Positions 1 through 9,331 of a DNA stretch of 64,000 nucleotides are shown in pieces. Every line of letters starts with the position of its first letter. Within the stretch, counting starts at the first letter, position 1. The DNA is taken from positions 3,966,048 to 4,030,047 of the forward strand of contig NZ_AP017560.1 in NCBI RefSeq assembly GCF_003967015.1, written 5' to 3'. A program made the position numbers and the translations under genes. Origin of the DNA: Pseudanabaena sp. ABRG5-3 (GTDB lineage Bacteria; Cyanobacteriota; Cyanobacteriia; Pseudanabaenales; Pseudanabaenaceae). The notes below the pieces were generated by a model. It had not been told where the DNA came from and made no database searches. It saw only the letters and a program-made list of their open reading frames with translations.

Positions 1-2
1 TA

Positions 3-374
3 GTTCGTGTTCCCTTTGCCGAAAATGCTGCATATCTACTAGAGGCAGTGGAAATAGGCAAGATTCAAGGATTTATTTCAGCAACTACCATTACGGACAT
101 TTATTATTTGGTCAAACGTCATACTAAAAGTGACGAAACAGCGATCGCGACGATTTCTAAATTATTGATTTTGATGGAAGTTTGTTTAGTAGATCGTGGG
201 GTTATTCAACAAGCTATCGATCTAAATTTGACTGATTTTGAGGATGCTGTTCAGGTTGCGGCGGCGATGGAAGCAAAATTAGATGCGATCGTTACTCGTG
301 ATGTTGCAGGTTTTATCGGTTCTCCAATATTAGTAATGTCACCAGAAGAATTAGTAAACCAGTTAGGTCAATAG
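3..374 (+). CDS. PIN-domain protein, 5' end outside window
   Basis: The reading frame is open to the window edge, reading VRVPFAENAAYLLEAVEIGK before the GTG at 48, so the true start lies upstream and the GTG is internal. The end of the protein (LTDFEDAVQVAAAMEAKLDA, then IVTRDVAGF) has the Asp-rich second half typical of PIN_3-type domains, a fold of Mg-dependent RNases used as VapC-like toxins. The first acidic residue of the active site would be in the missing N-terminus. A partner antitoxin, if any, is expected upstream outside the window. Toxin activity is inferred from the family only. Confidence 0.75.
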   Translation, partial: VRVPFAENAAYLLEAVEIGKIQGFISATTITDIYYLVKRHTKSDETAIATISKLLILMEVCLVDRGVIQQAIDLNLTDFEDAVQVAAAMEAKLDAIVTRDVAGFIGSPILVMSPEELVNQLGQ

Positions 375-377
375 AAT

Positions 378-1916
378 TCAATTTTGCCATTCCTTTTCGA
401 TGCGCTCTAGGTCTTTGATTGCGCCGAGTTGTTGATAGATGGTTTTGGCTTTGTCGTAATATTGCTGAGCAAGGGAGAGATTGCCACGTTGTTTTTCGAG
501 CAAGGCAAAATCAAAACTAACCATAGCTATATCCACGCGATCGCCTAATTCAGTTTTTAATTGCAAAGATTGCCTGTAGAGAGACTCGGCTGCATCCCAG
601 TTGCCTCGATTGCGCTCAATGTCTCCCAATACTCCCCAAGAACTTGCCATACCATCGCGATCGCCTAATTCAGTTTTTAATTGCAAAGATTGCCTGTAGA
701 GAGACTCGGCTGCATCCCAGTTGCCTCGATTGCGCTCGATGTCTCCCAATACTCCCCAAGAAGTTGCTATAAGCGAGCGATCATCTAATTCAGTACTCAA
801 TTGCAAAGATTGCCTGTAGAGAGATTCTGCCGCATCCCAGTTGCCACGGTAGCGCTCAATGTCTCCCAATTGTCCCCAAGAAGTTGCCATCATCGAGCGA
901 TCATCTAATTCAATAATCAATTGCAAAGACTGCCTATAGAGAGATTCTGCCGTGTCCCAGTTACCACGCTCACGCTCGATGTCTCCTAATACTCCCCAGA
1001 TGTAAGCAATACCTCTTCGATCTTCTAGTTTTTCTAGGATTTGTAGGGATTCTTTATAAAGTGATTCCGCTTTATCCCAATAGCAAAGGAACTTATACAT
1101 ATTAGCTAAGCTATTAAGGGAGTAGGTCAGATCGTAGTCACGCTTGAATTTTTTTTGAAGCGTGATCGCCTTATTTAGATAGGTTTTCGCCAACTCAATT
1201 TCAAGCTTTAAATTTTCTGTTTCACCTATACATACTCGCTCAGCATAAGCCCTTCCCAATTGAGCATAAATTGGTTCAATATTGGCGCTATCTTCACCCC
1301 AAGTTGTTAATGCTTCTGCAAGTGAAGATTCTAATTGTTTAATCGAAAGAACCGAACTTGATTTTTGAGGATTATCGATTGGCTTGAATATAGGATCTTT
1401 GCCAGAATCATTAATTGGCAAATTCAACTTCGCAAAGCCAAACTGAAACGTCCCACCACTGCGCCAACTCCAAAAATCGGGCGCTTTTTGGGCGACTTCC
1501 ACTAATACCGCCGAAGGCAACCACAACACCATCGGCAAAGGATAACCCCGCAAAGCCTCTCGCGTCCATTGCAAATAACCCAGAAAGCTATCTAACTTTT
1601 CGCGATTATTCGCCCCCAAATTACTTAACTTCTCGGCTCCCAATACCGTCGCGATCGCTTGTTGATTCATATCAATCTGCCCATCGATCAAAGCCTGCAA
1701 CAAACTCGGCTCATCAGGATTTAACGCTAACCGATAGACCTTTACCCCCTGCGCTCCTAACTCCTGCTCATAGCGACGAATTATCTCCTGCCGCATTGCC
1801 GAGTTATCACATACCGCCAGCAAAACCTGTAAAGTTCCTAAACCAGCCTCAAGGGATACGACCAAGCGATCGTAAACCTTTGCATTTTCGTCATTGAGAA
1901 CGATTAAGTCTGACAT
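378..1916 (-). CDS. TPR-repeat protein with cyanobacterial N-terminal domain
   Basis: A 512-residue protein. Residues 1 to about 160 form a conserved-looking globular region without a P-loop; residues about 255-505 are tetratricopeptide repeats of 40 residues with the core GDIERNRGNWDAAESLYRQS repeated four times almost unchanged. TPRs are protein-protein scaffolds. It lies downstream of a P-loop ATPase gene on the same strand (88 bp gap holding a large palindrome), so the two are probably co-transcribed partners. The repeats are near-identical also at DNA level, pointing to recent duplication. The biological role is unknown; a sensor or scaffold for the ATPase is an inference. Confidence 0.75.
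   Translation of the reverse strand: MSDLIVLNDENAKVYDRLVVSLEAGLGTLQVLLAVCDNSAMRQEIIRRYEQELGAQGVKVYRLALNPDEPSLLQALIDGQIDMNQQAIATVLGAEKLSNLGANNREKLDSFLGYLQWTREALRGYPLPMVLWLPSAVLVEVAQKAPDFWSWRSGGTFQFGFAKLNLPINDSGKDPIFKPIDNPQKSSSVLSIKQLESSLAEALTTWGEDSANIEPIYAQLGRAYAERVCIGETENLKLEIELAKTYLNKAITLQKKFKRDYDLTYSLNSLANMYKFLCYWDKAESLYKESLQILEKLEDRRGIAYIWGVLGDIERERGNWDTAESLYRQSLQLIIELDDRSMMATSWGQLGDIERYRGNWDAAESLYRQSLQLSTELDDRSLIATSWGVLGDIERNRGNWDAAESLYRQSLQLKTELGDRDGMASSWGVLGDIERNRGNWDAAESLYRQSLQLKTELGDRVDIAMVSFDFALLEKQRGNLSLAQQYYDKAKTIYQQLGAIKDLERIEKEWQN
541..1020 (-). repeat. Four tandem 120-bp coding repeats (TPR units)
   Basis: Four units of 120 bp start at 541, 661, 781 and 901. Units 1 and 2 differ at one base over their first 100 positions and then at a few more near the junction; units 3 and 4 are more diverged. 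Each unit encodes one 40-residue TPR, so unit gain or loss keeps the frame. Confidence 0.9.
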
Positions 1917-1942
1917 TTTCTCTTGCTACGTTTACAGGTTTT

Positions 1943-2013
1943 GCCCCCTAGCCCCCAATACTGGGGGAACAAGATTTTCTTGAAGTCCCCCAGTATTGGG
2001 GGATTTAGGGGGC
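1943..2013. repeat. Large inverted repeat between TPR and ATPase genes
   Basis: The left arm begins GCCCCCTAGCCCCCAATACT and the right arm is its near-perfect reverse complement, giving stems of about 27 bp around a roughly 18-base loop. The last codons and stop of the ATPase gene lie inside the right arm. It could act as a processing or attenuation hairpin in the transcript. The C-rich arms resemble the dispersed palindromes common in cyanobacterial genomes and those inside the gene at 58106-60022. Confidence 0.8.
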
Positions 2014-3324
2014 AGATGACATTACTGGCGGAATTAACCCCTCAATCTTCAATTGCTCCACCATCAAAGGATGCACATCATACCAACTCTCGCGATTGCG
2101 ATATTCGATCGCAATTAGATTATGCAACAAATCAAGAAACTCCTGCTGTTTAGGATCATCGGGCGTATAGTTTTCATAGGTTTGTAGCAAAATTTGGCGA
2201 TCGCTCTTACTCAAAGTAATCTTCATATCATTGCGAATATTATCAAGAGCCTCAGCCAAAATCCCTTGATCGATTTTCAAATTCTCAATATTCTGCTTAC
2301 GCCGCATTTGCTGTCTTAACTTCACCAAAATTAAATCACAACATTCCTTCGTAATTCGCATCACCTCACGCAATACACCACCACTATTCAGCGCAATTTT
2401 TACCTCGATTCCAGACTCAAATAAATCAGGATCGATCCGTCGCGTTAATACCGATTGCAAAATCTCGATTGCACTAGTATTTGGTTTACCGTCAGGCTTA
2501 CGACTTTCTCCCATCGGATAAAGCTTTAACACAGGCATTACAAAAATGCGATTGCCCGTCTCATCTTCAATATACTTTTTCAGCTTACCATCACGAATAG
2601 TAGCGATCGGCACTGTGTAAATGATAATGAATTTAGGCTGAAGCAAAGCCTTAAGATTCTTCTGAAAAATATCATCAATTTGTGCCAAATCAGTCTTATC
2701 AAGATCATCAACGATGACCAAGATTTCCAATTTTGTTGCTAACTTAATTTCTGTTGCAATCTCATTTAAAGTCTCTATCAAATCACGGAAATTTTGCGTG
2801 AACTTAGTCTTAATCTCTTCTTTAGTACTTTGTTCTGTCGAAAGCTTACTTTTAATCACATCAAACAGACTTAAACCCGCACTCATCTGCCCTTTTAGCT
2901 CAACGGTTTCCGTCTTCGTGCGTTCCTTAAACCAATCAAAAAAAGCTTGTTTTTTGTCATCAGCAATTTTTACATTATCCCGTTCCGCCTTTTCCATCAT
3001 CTTCAAGGCGATCGCAAACAGAATATTAATATGACTAATCTCTTTCATCTGAATTAAATCAGAGATTGAGAAAAACACCGTAAAAAATTGTTCCTCCATC
3101 CGTTGAGCAAAATCACATAACAAAGTCGATTTGCCACAACCACGATGTCCTGCAAACACAAACTGATTAGTATTTTCGTCGCAAACTAAAACTTTCTGCT
3201 CCAATGAATCAATGCACTCGCTGCCATAATCCACCATAAATTTTTGGCGCTCCTCTTCAGTCAAAAGGGGCTGCAACTGCAAGTTACGCGAAGCTTTCTG
3301 AAATTGTTCGATGCGATCGCTCAT
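2005..3324 (-). CDS. P-loop ATPase (AAA-type)
   Basis: About 439 residues. A Walker A motif (AGHRGCGKST) lies near residues 59-67 and a Walker B motif (LEILVIVDDLDKTD) near residue 205, with a following IIIYTVP strand like the sensor-1 strand of AAA ATPases. The C-terminal half is helical and charged. An in-frame GTG at 3342 would add six residues; the ATG at 3324 is preferred only because it is an ATG, since neither has a convincing ribosome site. It is encoded between a nucleotidyltransferase gene (38 bp upstream) and the TPR gene. Such ATPase plus TPR pairs recall cyanobacterial NTPase signalling or conflict modules, but no precise family is recognised. Confidence 0.75.
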   Translation of the reverse strand: MSDRIEQFQKASRNLQLQPLLTEEERQKFMVDYGSECIDSLEQKVLVCDENTNQFVFAGHRGCGKSTLLCDFAQRMEEQFFTVFFSISDLIQMKEISHINILFAIALKMMEKAERDNVKIADDKKQAFFDWFKERTKTETVELKGQMSAGLSLFDVIKSKLSTEQSTKEEIKTKFTQNFRDLIETLNEIATEIKLATKLEILVIVDDLDKTDLAQIDDIFQKNLKALLQPKFIIIYTVPIATIRDGKLKKYIEDETGNRIFVMPVLKLYPMGESRKPDGKPNTSAIEILQSVLTRRIDPDLFESGIEVKIALNSGGVLREVMRITKECCDLILVKLRQQMRRKQNIENLKIDQGILAEALDNIRNDMKITLSKSDRQILLQTYENYTPDDPKQQEFLDLLHNLIAIEYRNRESWYDVHPLMVEQLKIEGLIPPVMSSAP

Positions 3325-3380
3325 ACCTTTTGTCTCATCCACTCACAAAATTATGATAGTACCTAGAGTTTAACAAAGTC

Positions 3381-3722
3381 CTAGAAGACACGCTTAGCTT
3401 CTCCCATCACAATATCCCGCAAATAAGGCTGCAAAGAATCAGGTGTCCCCAAGTCGATCGCACAGCCTAAAACCACCTCTAAATAACGCTGTAACCGTGC
3501 AAATGTAAACAAACCGACAGGCTTCTCAAATTCCACCAACAAATCTACATCACTTTTGACATTTGCCTCATTTCTGCTCACCGAACCAAACAAAAACAAA
3601 GCTGAAACATGAAACTGCGCGATCGCCTCACGGTGTTCTTGCAACAATGCGATTGCCTCTTCACAAGACAACACCGTGCTATTTACATTTACGATTTCAA
3701 GATCCCGATCAGCTAATTTCAT
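3381..3722 (-). CDS. MNT-type nucleotidyltransferase
   Basis: A 113-residue protein with the minimal nucleotidyltransferase signature FLFGSVSRNEANVKSDVDLL (GS-x2-R ... D-x-D) at residues 43-62, followed by the usual LVEF strand. Proteins of this size are MntA-like enzymes; in HEPN-MNT toxin-antitoxin pairs they AMPylate and silence a HEPN RNase. No HEPN gene is adjacent, so here it is an orphan or partners with the neighbouring ATPase. The start is an ATG without a clear Shine-Dalgarno sequence. The family assignment is firm, the partner is unknown. Confidence 0.85.
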   Translation of the reverse strand: MKLADRDLEIVNVNSTVLSCEEAIALLQEHREAIAQFHVSALFLFGSVSRNEANVKSDVDLLVEFEKPVGLFTFARLQRYLEVVLGCAIDLGTPDSLQPYLRDIVMGEAKRVF

Positions 3723-3876
3723 TTTGCAAAATTATGTTTTTATCGAGCGTTAGCAAAACATCAATTTCAATGATAAGGGCAATCTAGGAAATAATAGGGA
3801 AACTTCGGGAATATGATAGTTGCGATTTATTGCATCTTGTAACCTATCCCAACGCTCTGCGTCAGCTAACTTAGCC

Positions 3877-4650
3877 ATGATTCCCCACAAAGCCATGCTG
3901 CCAGAATCTAACGCCCCAACCCCAAAAGCATTTCCCCAACTATTTAGCGGAATGCTTGCCTTTGCGATCGCCCTAGTCGGTAGCGCCTATCTTGCCAGTA
4001 ATGCCCTGCGATCGCTCAGATCCAATGACAACCTTACTGTAATTGGTTCCTCAACCCGTCCGATTCGTTCCGATTTTGTGATTTGGCGAAGTTCCGTTTC
4101 TAGTCAGCAAGTCACATTGCCACTCGCCTACCAAGAACTGAAGCGCCATTCCGAAAAGGTACAAGCCTACTTTAAGAGCAAAAATATTCCCAATGAAGCG
4201 ATCACCCTGAGTGCGATCGATACTCAACCAATTCCTGAAACCAATAGTAATGGCGTGCAAACAGGACGGACTATCGCCTATCGCCTCGTCCAGCGTTTTG
4301 AAATTCGTTCCAAAGATGTCGATGCAATTACCGCGATCGCGCGATCGAGTACGGAATTAATTAATGATGGACTGCCCTTTATCTCCGAACCTGCGGAATA
4401 TCTCTATACCGAACTCGGCAAATTGCGGGTAGATATGATTTCTGAAGCGACTAAGGATGCTAAAGCGAGAGGTGAAGCGATCGTCAATGTCTCAGGCAGT
4501 CGCCTCGGCACAATCCGCAAAGCCGAAACTGATGTCTTTCAAATTACCGCCAGATATTCCACCGAAGTCAGCAACAGTGGCGCATACAACACCACCACCA
4601 TCGACAAAGATATCCGCGCCGTAGTCGCTATTACCTTTGCGGTTGAATAA
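3877..4650 (+). CDS. SIMPLE-domain (DUF541) protein, membrane-anchored
   Basis: About 257 residues from the ATG at 3877; an in-frame TTG at 3820 would extend it but the extra residues look non-coding. An N-terminal hydrophobic segment (GMLAFAIALVGSAYLASNAL) looks like an anchor or signal, followed by NLTVIGSSTRP and the rest of a DUF541/SIMPLE fold with a C-terminal DIRAVVAITFAVE strand. This family forms periplasmic oligomers of poorly known function. It is a single gene closed by a strong hairpin at 4651-4679. Confidence 0.8.
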   Translation: MIPHKAMLPESNAPTPKAFPQLFSGMLAFAIALVGSAYLASNALRSLRSNDNLTVIGSSTRPIRSDFVIWRSSVSSQQVTLPLAYQELKRHSEKVQAYFKSKNIPNEAITLSAIDTQPIPETNSNGVQTGRTIAYRLVQRFEIRSKDVDAITAIARSSTELINDGLPFISEPAEYLYTELGKLRVDMISEATKDAKARGEAIVNVSGSRLGTIRKAETDVFQITARYSTEVSNSGAYNTTTIDKDIRAVVAITFAVE

Positions 4651-4679
4651 AAAAGGCGGCGCATCGCGCCGCTTTTTTA
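4651..4679. terminator. Rho-independent terminator
   Basis: The stem GCGGCGC/GCGCCGC with loop ATC is flanked by A-rich and T-rich runs, so it can work for the SIMPLE gene and also in the opposite direction after purB. Confidence 0.85.
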
Positions 4680-4708
4680 GCTTCAAGTTATAGAAAAGAA
4701 AGTTCTCA

Positions 4709-4749
4709 AAAAGCTAAAAGCTAATGGCTAAAAGCTAATGGCTAAAAGC
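4709..4749. repeat. Short tandem repeat GCTAAAAGCTAATG
   Basis: About three copies of a 14-bp unit (GCTAAAAGCTAATG) stand between the terminator and the purB stop. A related, more degenerate run is found between groEL and groES, so this is a dispersed simple repeat. Confidence 0.7.
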
Positions 4750-4755
4750 CCAAAA

Positions 4756-6051
4756 CTAAATTCCTAATCTTTGGTAAATCTGGTCGAGATTCTTCAAATG
4801 CTTATTGGGATCGAAGCAAGCGGCTAACTCTTCTTCAGAGAAAGTTTTCTTCACGGTTTCATCTTCGCTGATTAACTTACGGAAATCACCATCGGTTTTA
4901 TTCCATGCGAGGTGCGCTGCCTTCTGGACGATCGCATAGCTATCTTCACGGCTCAAGCCCTTAGTGACTAGTCCGAGCAGTACCTGCTGACTGAAGACCA
5001 CACCACCATAACAATAGAGATTGCGCTCCATGTTGTGGGTATGCACCAACAGATTTTTGGTCAAGTCCGTGATTTCTCGGAGCATGAAGTGGGTGAGGAT
5101 GCAGCTATCAGGTAGCAACACCCGTTCCGCCGCACTATGGGAAATATCGCGTTCATGCCATAGGGCCACGTTTTCCAGAGCCGTGGTCGCATAGCCGCGC
5201 AACAACCGCGCCATACCTGTGAGGCGTTCCGAACGGATCGGATTGCGCTTGTGAGGCATTGCGGAGGAACCTTTTTGTCCCTTGGTGAAATGTTCTTCCA
5301 CTTCGAGGACATCGGTACGCTGCAAGTTACGAATTTCGACCGCAAAGCGCTCAATCGATGCGCCGATCAGGGCTAATACTTGCGAGAACTCGGCATGACG
5401 ATCGCGAGAAATTACCTGCGTCGATGCACAGTCAGGCTGTAGTCCCAACTTTTGACAGGCGATCGCTTCAATGCGAGGGTCAACATTGGCATAAGTACCG
5501 ACTGCGCCCGAAATTTTGCCGACAGCGATCGTTTTATTTAAGTTCAATAGGCGATCGCGATGGCGCAACATTTCTGCTAACCAGCCAGCGAGCTTAAATC
5601 CAAAGGTAATTGGCTCCGCATGAATACCATGCGTCCGACCCGACATAATCGTGTAGCGATGTTGTTGGGCTTGGTAGCGAATCGCTTGGATGGCTTCTTC
5701 TAACTGGGCTTGGATGATTTCTAAACTATCGACTAATTGCACTGCTAGAGCCGTATCTAGCACATCGGAACTAGTCAAGCCGAGGTGAATATAGCGCCCT
5801 GCATCACCTACATATTCATTTACGTTGGTCAAAAACGCGATCATGTCGTGTTTGACCGTTAACTCAATTTCATTGACGCGATCGGCATCAAAGTTTGCTT
5901 TCGCCTTAATTTCTTCGACGGCATCGGCAGGAATATATCCTAATTCTGCCTGTGCCTCGCAAACGGCGATCTCAACTTGCAACCAAGTTTGGTATTTATG
6001 GCGATCCGTCCATAACCGACCCATTTCGGGTAACGTATAGCGTTCTATCAA
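4756..6051 (-). CDS. purB: Adenylosuccinate lyase
   Basis: Cleaves SAICAR to AICAR and adenylosuccinate to AMP, each releasing fumarate, in purine synthesis. The 431-residue length is normal for the short bacterial form. The superfamily signature loop SSAMPHKRNPIRSE is present, as are the GRTHGIHAEPITFG histidine region and LGLTSSDVLDTA. The start is TTG at 6051: family members begin MIERYTLPEM, which matches only this start. It stands alone, facing the SIMPLE gene, with a hairpin between. It is a housekeeping gene with no abnormal feature. Confidence 0.97.
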   Translation of the reverse strand: MIERYTLPEMGRLWTDRHKYQTWLQVEIAVCEAQAELGYIPADAVEEIKAKANFDADRVNEIELTVKHDMIAFLTNVNEYVGDAGRYIHLGLTSSDVLDTALAVQLVDSLEIIQAQLEEAIQAIRYQAQQHRYTIMSGRTHGIHAEPITFGFKLAGWLAEMLRHRDRLLNLNKTIAVGKISGAVGTYANVDPRIEAIACQKLGLQPDCASTQVISRDRHAEFSQVLALIGASIERFAVEIRNLQRTDVLEVEEHFTKGQKGSSAMPHKRNPIRSERLTGMARLLRGYATTALENVALWHERDISHSAAERVLLPDSCILTHFMLREITDLTKNLLVHTHNMERNLYCYGGVVFSQQVLLGLVTKGLSREDSYAIVQKAAHLAWNKTDGDFRKLISEDETVKKTFSEEELAACFDPNKHLKNLDQIYQRLGI

Positions 6052-6124
6052 AACTTACGCTCTTGAAATAATCACAATTTTTAATTATAGCAAGTTTTCC
6101 TAGCTATAGCTAAAACCAAAAAAC

Positions 6125-6153
6125 AGAAAGGCGGCGCGAAGCGCCGCCTTTCT
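6125..6153. terminator. Hairpin terminator at YggT 3' end
   Basis: A perfect stem AGAAAGGCGGCGC with loop GAA overlaps the stop region of the YggT gene. It lies upstream of purB and can insulate it. Confidence 0.8.
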
Positions 6154-6448
6154 ATTGAAGCATGGTCAAAATGCCTTGCTGACCGAGCAACATTTCCCGC
6201 AGGAGGCTGAAAATACCAACACCGATCACGGGGGAAATATCGATACCGCCGATGGGTGGGATTAATTTCCGCAGTACAAATAACAATGGCTCTGTGGGGA
6301 AGGTAATCAGGCTATAGGGAAATTGCTTGAGGGGGATTTGGGGATACCATGTCATCACGATGCGAAATATATACATGAGGATGAATAATCCCAGAACAAT
6401 ATTGAGCGCAAGAGAGCTAACAGCGATCGCGTCCACGATAGTCACCAA
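6152..6448 (-). CDS. YggT family membrane protein
   Basis: A 98-residue protein with two hydrophobic segments and the family core RIVMTWYPQIPLKQFPYSLI followed by FPTEPLLFVLRKLIPP, as in bacterial YggT and plastid Ycf19. Plant and cyanobacterial relatives are linked to thylakoid organisation and photosystem or cytochrome assembly, so a thylakoid or plasma membrane role is likely. The TTG at 6448 and a GTG one codon later are both possible starts; no ATG fits. It is transcribed away from alaS. Confidence 0.85.
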   Translation of the reverse strand: MVTIVDAIAVSSLALNIVLGLFILMYIFRIVMTWYPQIPLKQFPYSLITFPTEPLLFVLRKLIPPIGGIDISPVIGVGIFSLLREMLLGQQGILTMLQ

Positions 6449-6655
6449 TTTTCAAAACTTATTGCGATCGATCCTAACAGTTTTACTAATTTTTGCTTAA
6501 CCATAGAAGCAATTCATCAGTTGCCCCGACGGTCTGAACTTAGTGGCATAATACTAGATGGACAAATTATGCCAATTCGTAATATTGTTTACGGATTTTT
6601 AGCGACTGATCGCTTTTCACCCAAATCTTGAAATCAAACCCTAAATCATAAGTTC

Positions 6656-9298
6656 ATGGCTAGCCTTCCCTCCCTTACTGGTGCTGAAATTCGTGCGAAA
6701 TTCCTCAAGTTCTTTGAAGAGCGTAATCACAAAGTACTACCTAGCGCCTCCCTCGTCCCCGCCGATCCCACCGTACTGCTCACCATCGCGGGAATGCTAC
6801 CATTCAAACCGATTTTTTTAGGGCAACAAGAGCCTGAAGTCCCTCGCGCCACCACATCTCAGAAATGTATCCGTACCAATGACATCGAGAATGTGGGTAG
6901 AACGGCGCGTCACCATACCTTTTTTGAAATGTTAGGGAATTTCAGCTTTGGTGACTATTTCAAAAAAGAAGCGATCGCTTGGGGATGGGAATTAGTAACT
7001 AAAGTATTTCAATTGCCGCCCGATCGCCTCGTAGTTAGCGTCTACCACACCGATGAAGATGCTTTTGCAATTTGGCGCGATGCGATCGGCATTCCTGCTC
7101 ATCGGATTCAACGTATGGGTGATGATAACTTCTGGGCATCGGGCGCAACTGGCCCCTGTGGTCCTTGCTCGGAAATCTATTATGACTTCCATCCAGAACT
7201 AGGTGATGAGCATATCGATCTAGAAGATGATTCGCGCTTCCTAGAGATTTATAACCTTGTCTTCATGGAATTGAATCGCGATGCCCAAGGTAATCTAACC
7301 AAGCTGAAGAAGCAGAATATTGATACAGGCTTAGGCTTGGAACGGATGGCGCAGGTATTGCAAGGTGTTCCCAATAATTACGAAACCGATTTAATCTTCC
7401 CAATCATCAAAAAAGCTGCCGACATTGCAGGGCTTGACTATCACAAGAGCGATGAAAAAGTCAAAACTTCGCTCAAGGTGATTGGCGACCATGTGCGATC
7501 GGTCGTGCATATGATTGCCGATGGAATTAATGCCTCTAACGTCGGACGTGGTTATATTTTGCGTCGCCTCCTACGTCGGGTCGTGCGTCACGGGCGCTTA
7601 ATTGGCATCTCTGGCACATTTGCCTCTGAAGTTGCCGAAGTTGCGATCGCTCTTTCCGAGTCAGTTTATCCCAATACTCGCGAAAGAGAGCAGGTGATCA
7701 AGGATGAAATCAAAATCGAAGAGACTCGCTTCTTACAAACCCTAGAACGTGGTGAGAAGTTGTTAGAAGAAATTCTTGCCAAACCTGAAGTGAAAGCTAG
7801 CAAAACTATTTCGGGCGTTGATGCCTTCACTCTCTATGACACCTACGGATTCCCCCTTGAGTTGACGCAGGAGATTGCTGAAGAGGAAGGCTTTAGCGTT
7901 GATGCCGATGGCTTTGAATCAGAAATGAAGAAGCAACAAGAGCGATCTCAAGCTGCCCATGAAGATATTGATTTACTAGCCAAAGACAACTGGGTAAATA
8001 TCGCGAAGGAAATCGGGAAGACGGAATTTCTCGGCTATACCGAACTGAGTAGCACTGGAACTGTTAAGGCAATTCTAGTCAATGGCGAACTTGTGAAAAA
8101 AGCAATCGCAGGAAGTAAAGTCCAAATCGTGCTAGATCGCACGCCTTTCTACGCGGAGTCGGGTGGACAGGTCGGCGATACAGGTTATCTCGCCATTGGT
8201 GAAGCGATCGCTAAAATTAGTGATGTGCAAAAGCAAGCCGATCTATTTATCCATATTGGACAAATTGAACGCGGTGAAATTGCTGTCGGTGATAGCGTTA
8301 ATGCTCAAATCGCTGTATCCGAACGTCGCCGTATTCAAGCCCACCACACGGCTACCCACCTATTGCAATCAGCCCTAAAGAAAATCGTTGATTCTAACGT
8401 TTCTCAAGCAGGTTCTCTCGTGGATAGCGATCGCCTCCGTTTTGACTTCAATCTCAATCGTGGGGTTACTGCTGAAGAGATCCAGCAAATTGAACTGCAA
8501 ATCAATAACTGGATTGCCGAAGCCCATGACTCCGTAATTGAAGTATTGCCCATCGCTCAAGCCAAAGCTAAAGGTGCGATCGCCATGTTCGGTGAAAAGT
8601 ATGGCGCTGAAGTGCGGGTAATGGATATTCCCAATGTATCCATGGAACTTTGTGGCGGTACTCACGTTAAGAACACCAGCGAAATCGGCGTATTCAAAAT
8701 CATTTCTGAAACTGGTGTTGCCTCAGGTGTGCGCCGCATCGAAGCGATCGCAGGTCAAGCAGTTCTGGAATATCTAACCGTGCGTGACAATATCACCAAG
8801 GACTTAAGCGATCGCTTCAAAATTAAGCCCGAAGAAATTAGCGATCGGATTACAGGCTTGCAGAACGAGTTGAAAAACTCCCAAAAGGAAGTGGAAACTC
8901 TCAAGCAACAACTAGCCCTCGTCAAAGCTGATAGCCTCCTATCCGAAGCTAAACCCGTTGGCGATTTCAAGGTCTTGGTAGCTCAACTTCCTGATATTGA
9001 AGCCGAAGCTTTGAAATCTGCTGCCGAAAAACTCTCGGCGAAACTCGGTAACAGTGCCGTAGTCCTCGGCTCCTTTACGGAAGATGGCAAAGTAACCTTG
9101 GTTGCGTCCTTCAGCAAAGAGGTCAATGCTAAAGGCTTACAAGCTGGCAAATTTATCGGTGCGATCGCCAAAATCTGCGGCGGCGGCGGCGGTGGTCGTC
9201 CCAACCTCGCCCAAGCAGGTGGTAAGGATGCAAGCAAGTTACCCGAAGCCCTAGAAGCTGCGGAATCTCAGTTAAGACAAGCTCTTGGTAATTCTTAA
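6656..9298 (+). CDS. alaS: Alanine--tRNA ligase
   Basis: Charges tRNA-Ala and edits mischarged Ser/Gly. The 880-residue length is typical. The order is a class II catalytic core (motif 2 around [18 protein letters not shown]), an editing domain with the zinc ligands HHTATHLL and ELCGGTHV, and a C-Ala domain with the glycine run [15 protein letters not shown]. The ATG start gives the usual N-terminus ([14 protein letters not shown]). The gene is rich in HIP1 octamers. The gap to the next gene is only 33 bp and holds no terminator, so the AT-rich module behind it may be read from alaS. Confidence 0.98.
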   Translation: MASLPSLTGAEIRAKFLKFFEERNHKVLPSASLVPADPTVLLTIAGMLPFKPIFLGQQEPEVPRATTSQKCIRTNDIENVGRTARHHTFFEMLGNFSFGDYFKKEAIAWGWELVTKVFQLPPDRLVVSVYHTDEDAFAIWRDAIGIPAHRIQRMGDDNFWASGATGPCGPCSEIYYDFHPELGDEHIDLEDDSRFLEIYNLVFMELNRDAQGNLTKLKKQNIDTGLGLERMAQVLQGVPNNYETDLIFPIIKKAADIAGLDYHKSDEKVKTSLKVIGDHVRSVVHMIADGINASNVGRGYILRRLLRRVVRHGRLIGISGTFASEVAEVAIALSESVYPNTREREQVIKDEIKIEETRFLQTLERGEKLLEEILAKPEVKASKTISGVDAFTLYDTYGFPLELTQEIAEEEGFSVDADGFESEMKKQQERSQAAHEDIDLLAKDNWVNIAKEIGKTEFLGYTELSSTGTVKAILVNGELVKKAIAGSKVQIVLDRTPFYAESGGQVGDTGYLAIGEAIAKISDVQKQADLFIHIGQIERGEIAVGDSVNAQIAVSERRRIQAHHTATHLLQSALKKIVDSNVSQAGSLVDSDRLRFDFNLNRGVTAEEIQQIELQINNWIAEAHDSVIEVLPIAQAKAKGAIAMFGEKYGAEVRVMDIPNVSMELCGGTHVKNTSEIGVFKIISETGVASGVRRIEAIAGQAVLEYLTVRDNITKDLSDRFKIKPEEISDRITGLQNELKNSQKEVETLKQQLALVKADSLLSEAKPVGDFKVLVAQLPDIEAEALKSAAEKLSAKLGNSAVVLGSFTEDGKVTLVASFSKEVNAKGLQAGKFIGAIAKICGGGGGGRPNLAQAGGKDASKLPEALEAAESQLRQALGNS

Positions 9299-9331
9299 CA
9301 ATATCCCTTAGGTCAAAATAGAAGTCTAACC

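Noticed and set aside
541-1020. Regular spaced repeats resembling a CRISPR array
   Set aside because: Repeats are contiguous 120-bp coding units with no unique spacers.
1415-1897. A 160-codon frame antisense to the TPR gene N-terminus
   Set aside because: The minus-strand protein has a conserved domain; the antisense frame is Pro/Ser/Thr-rich without motifs.
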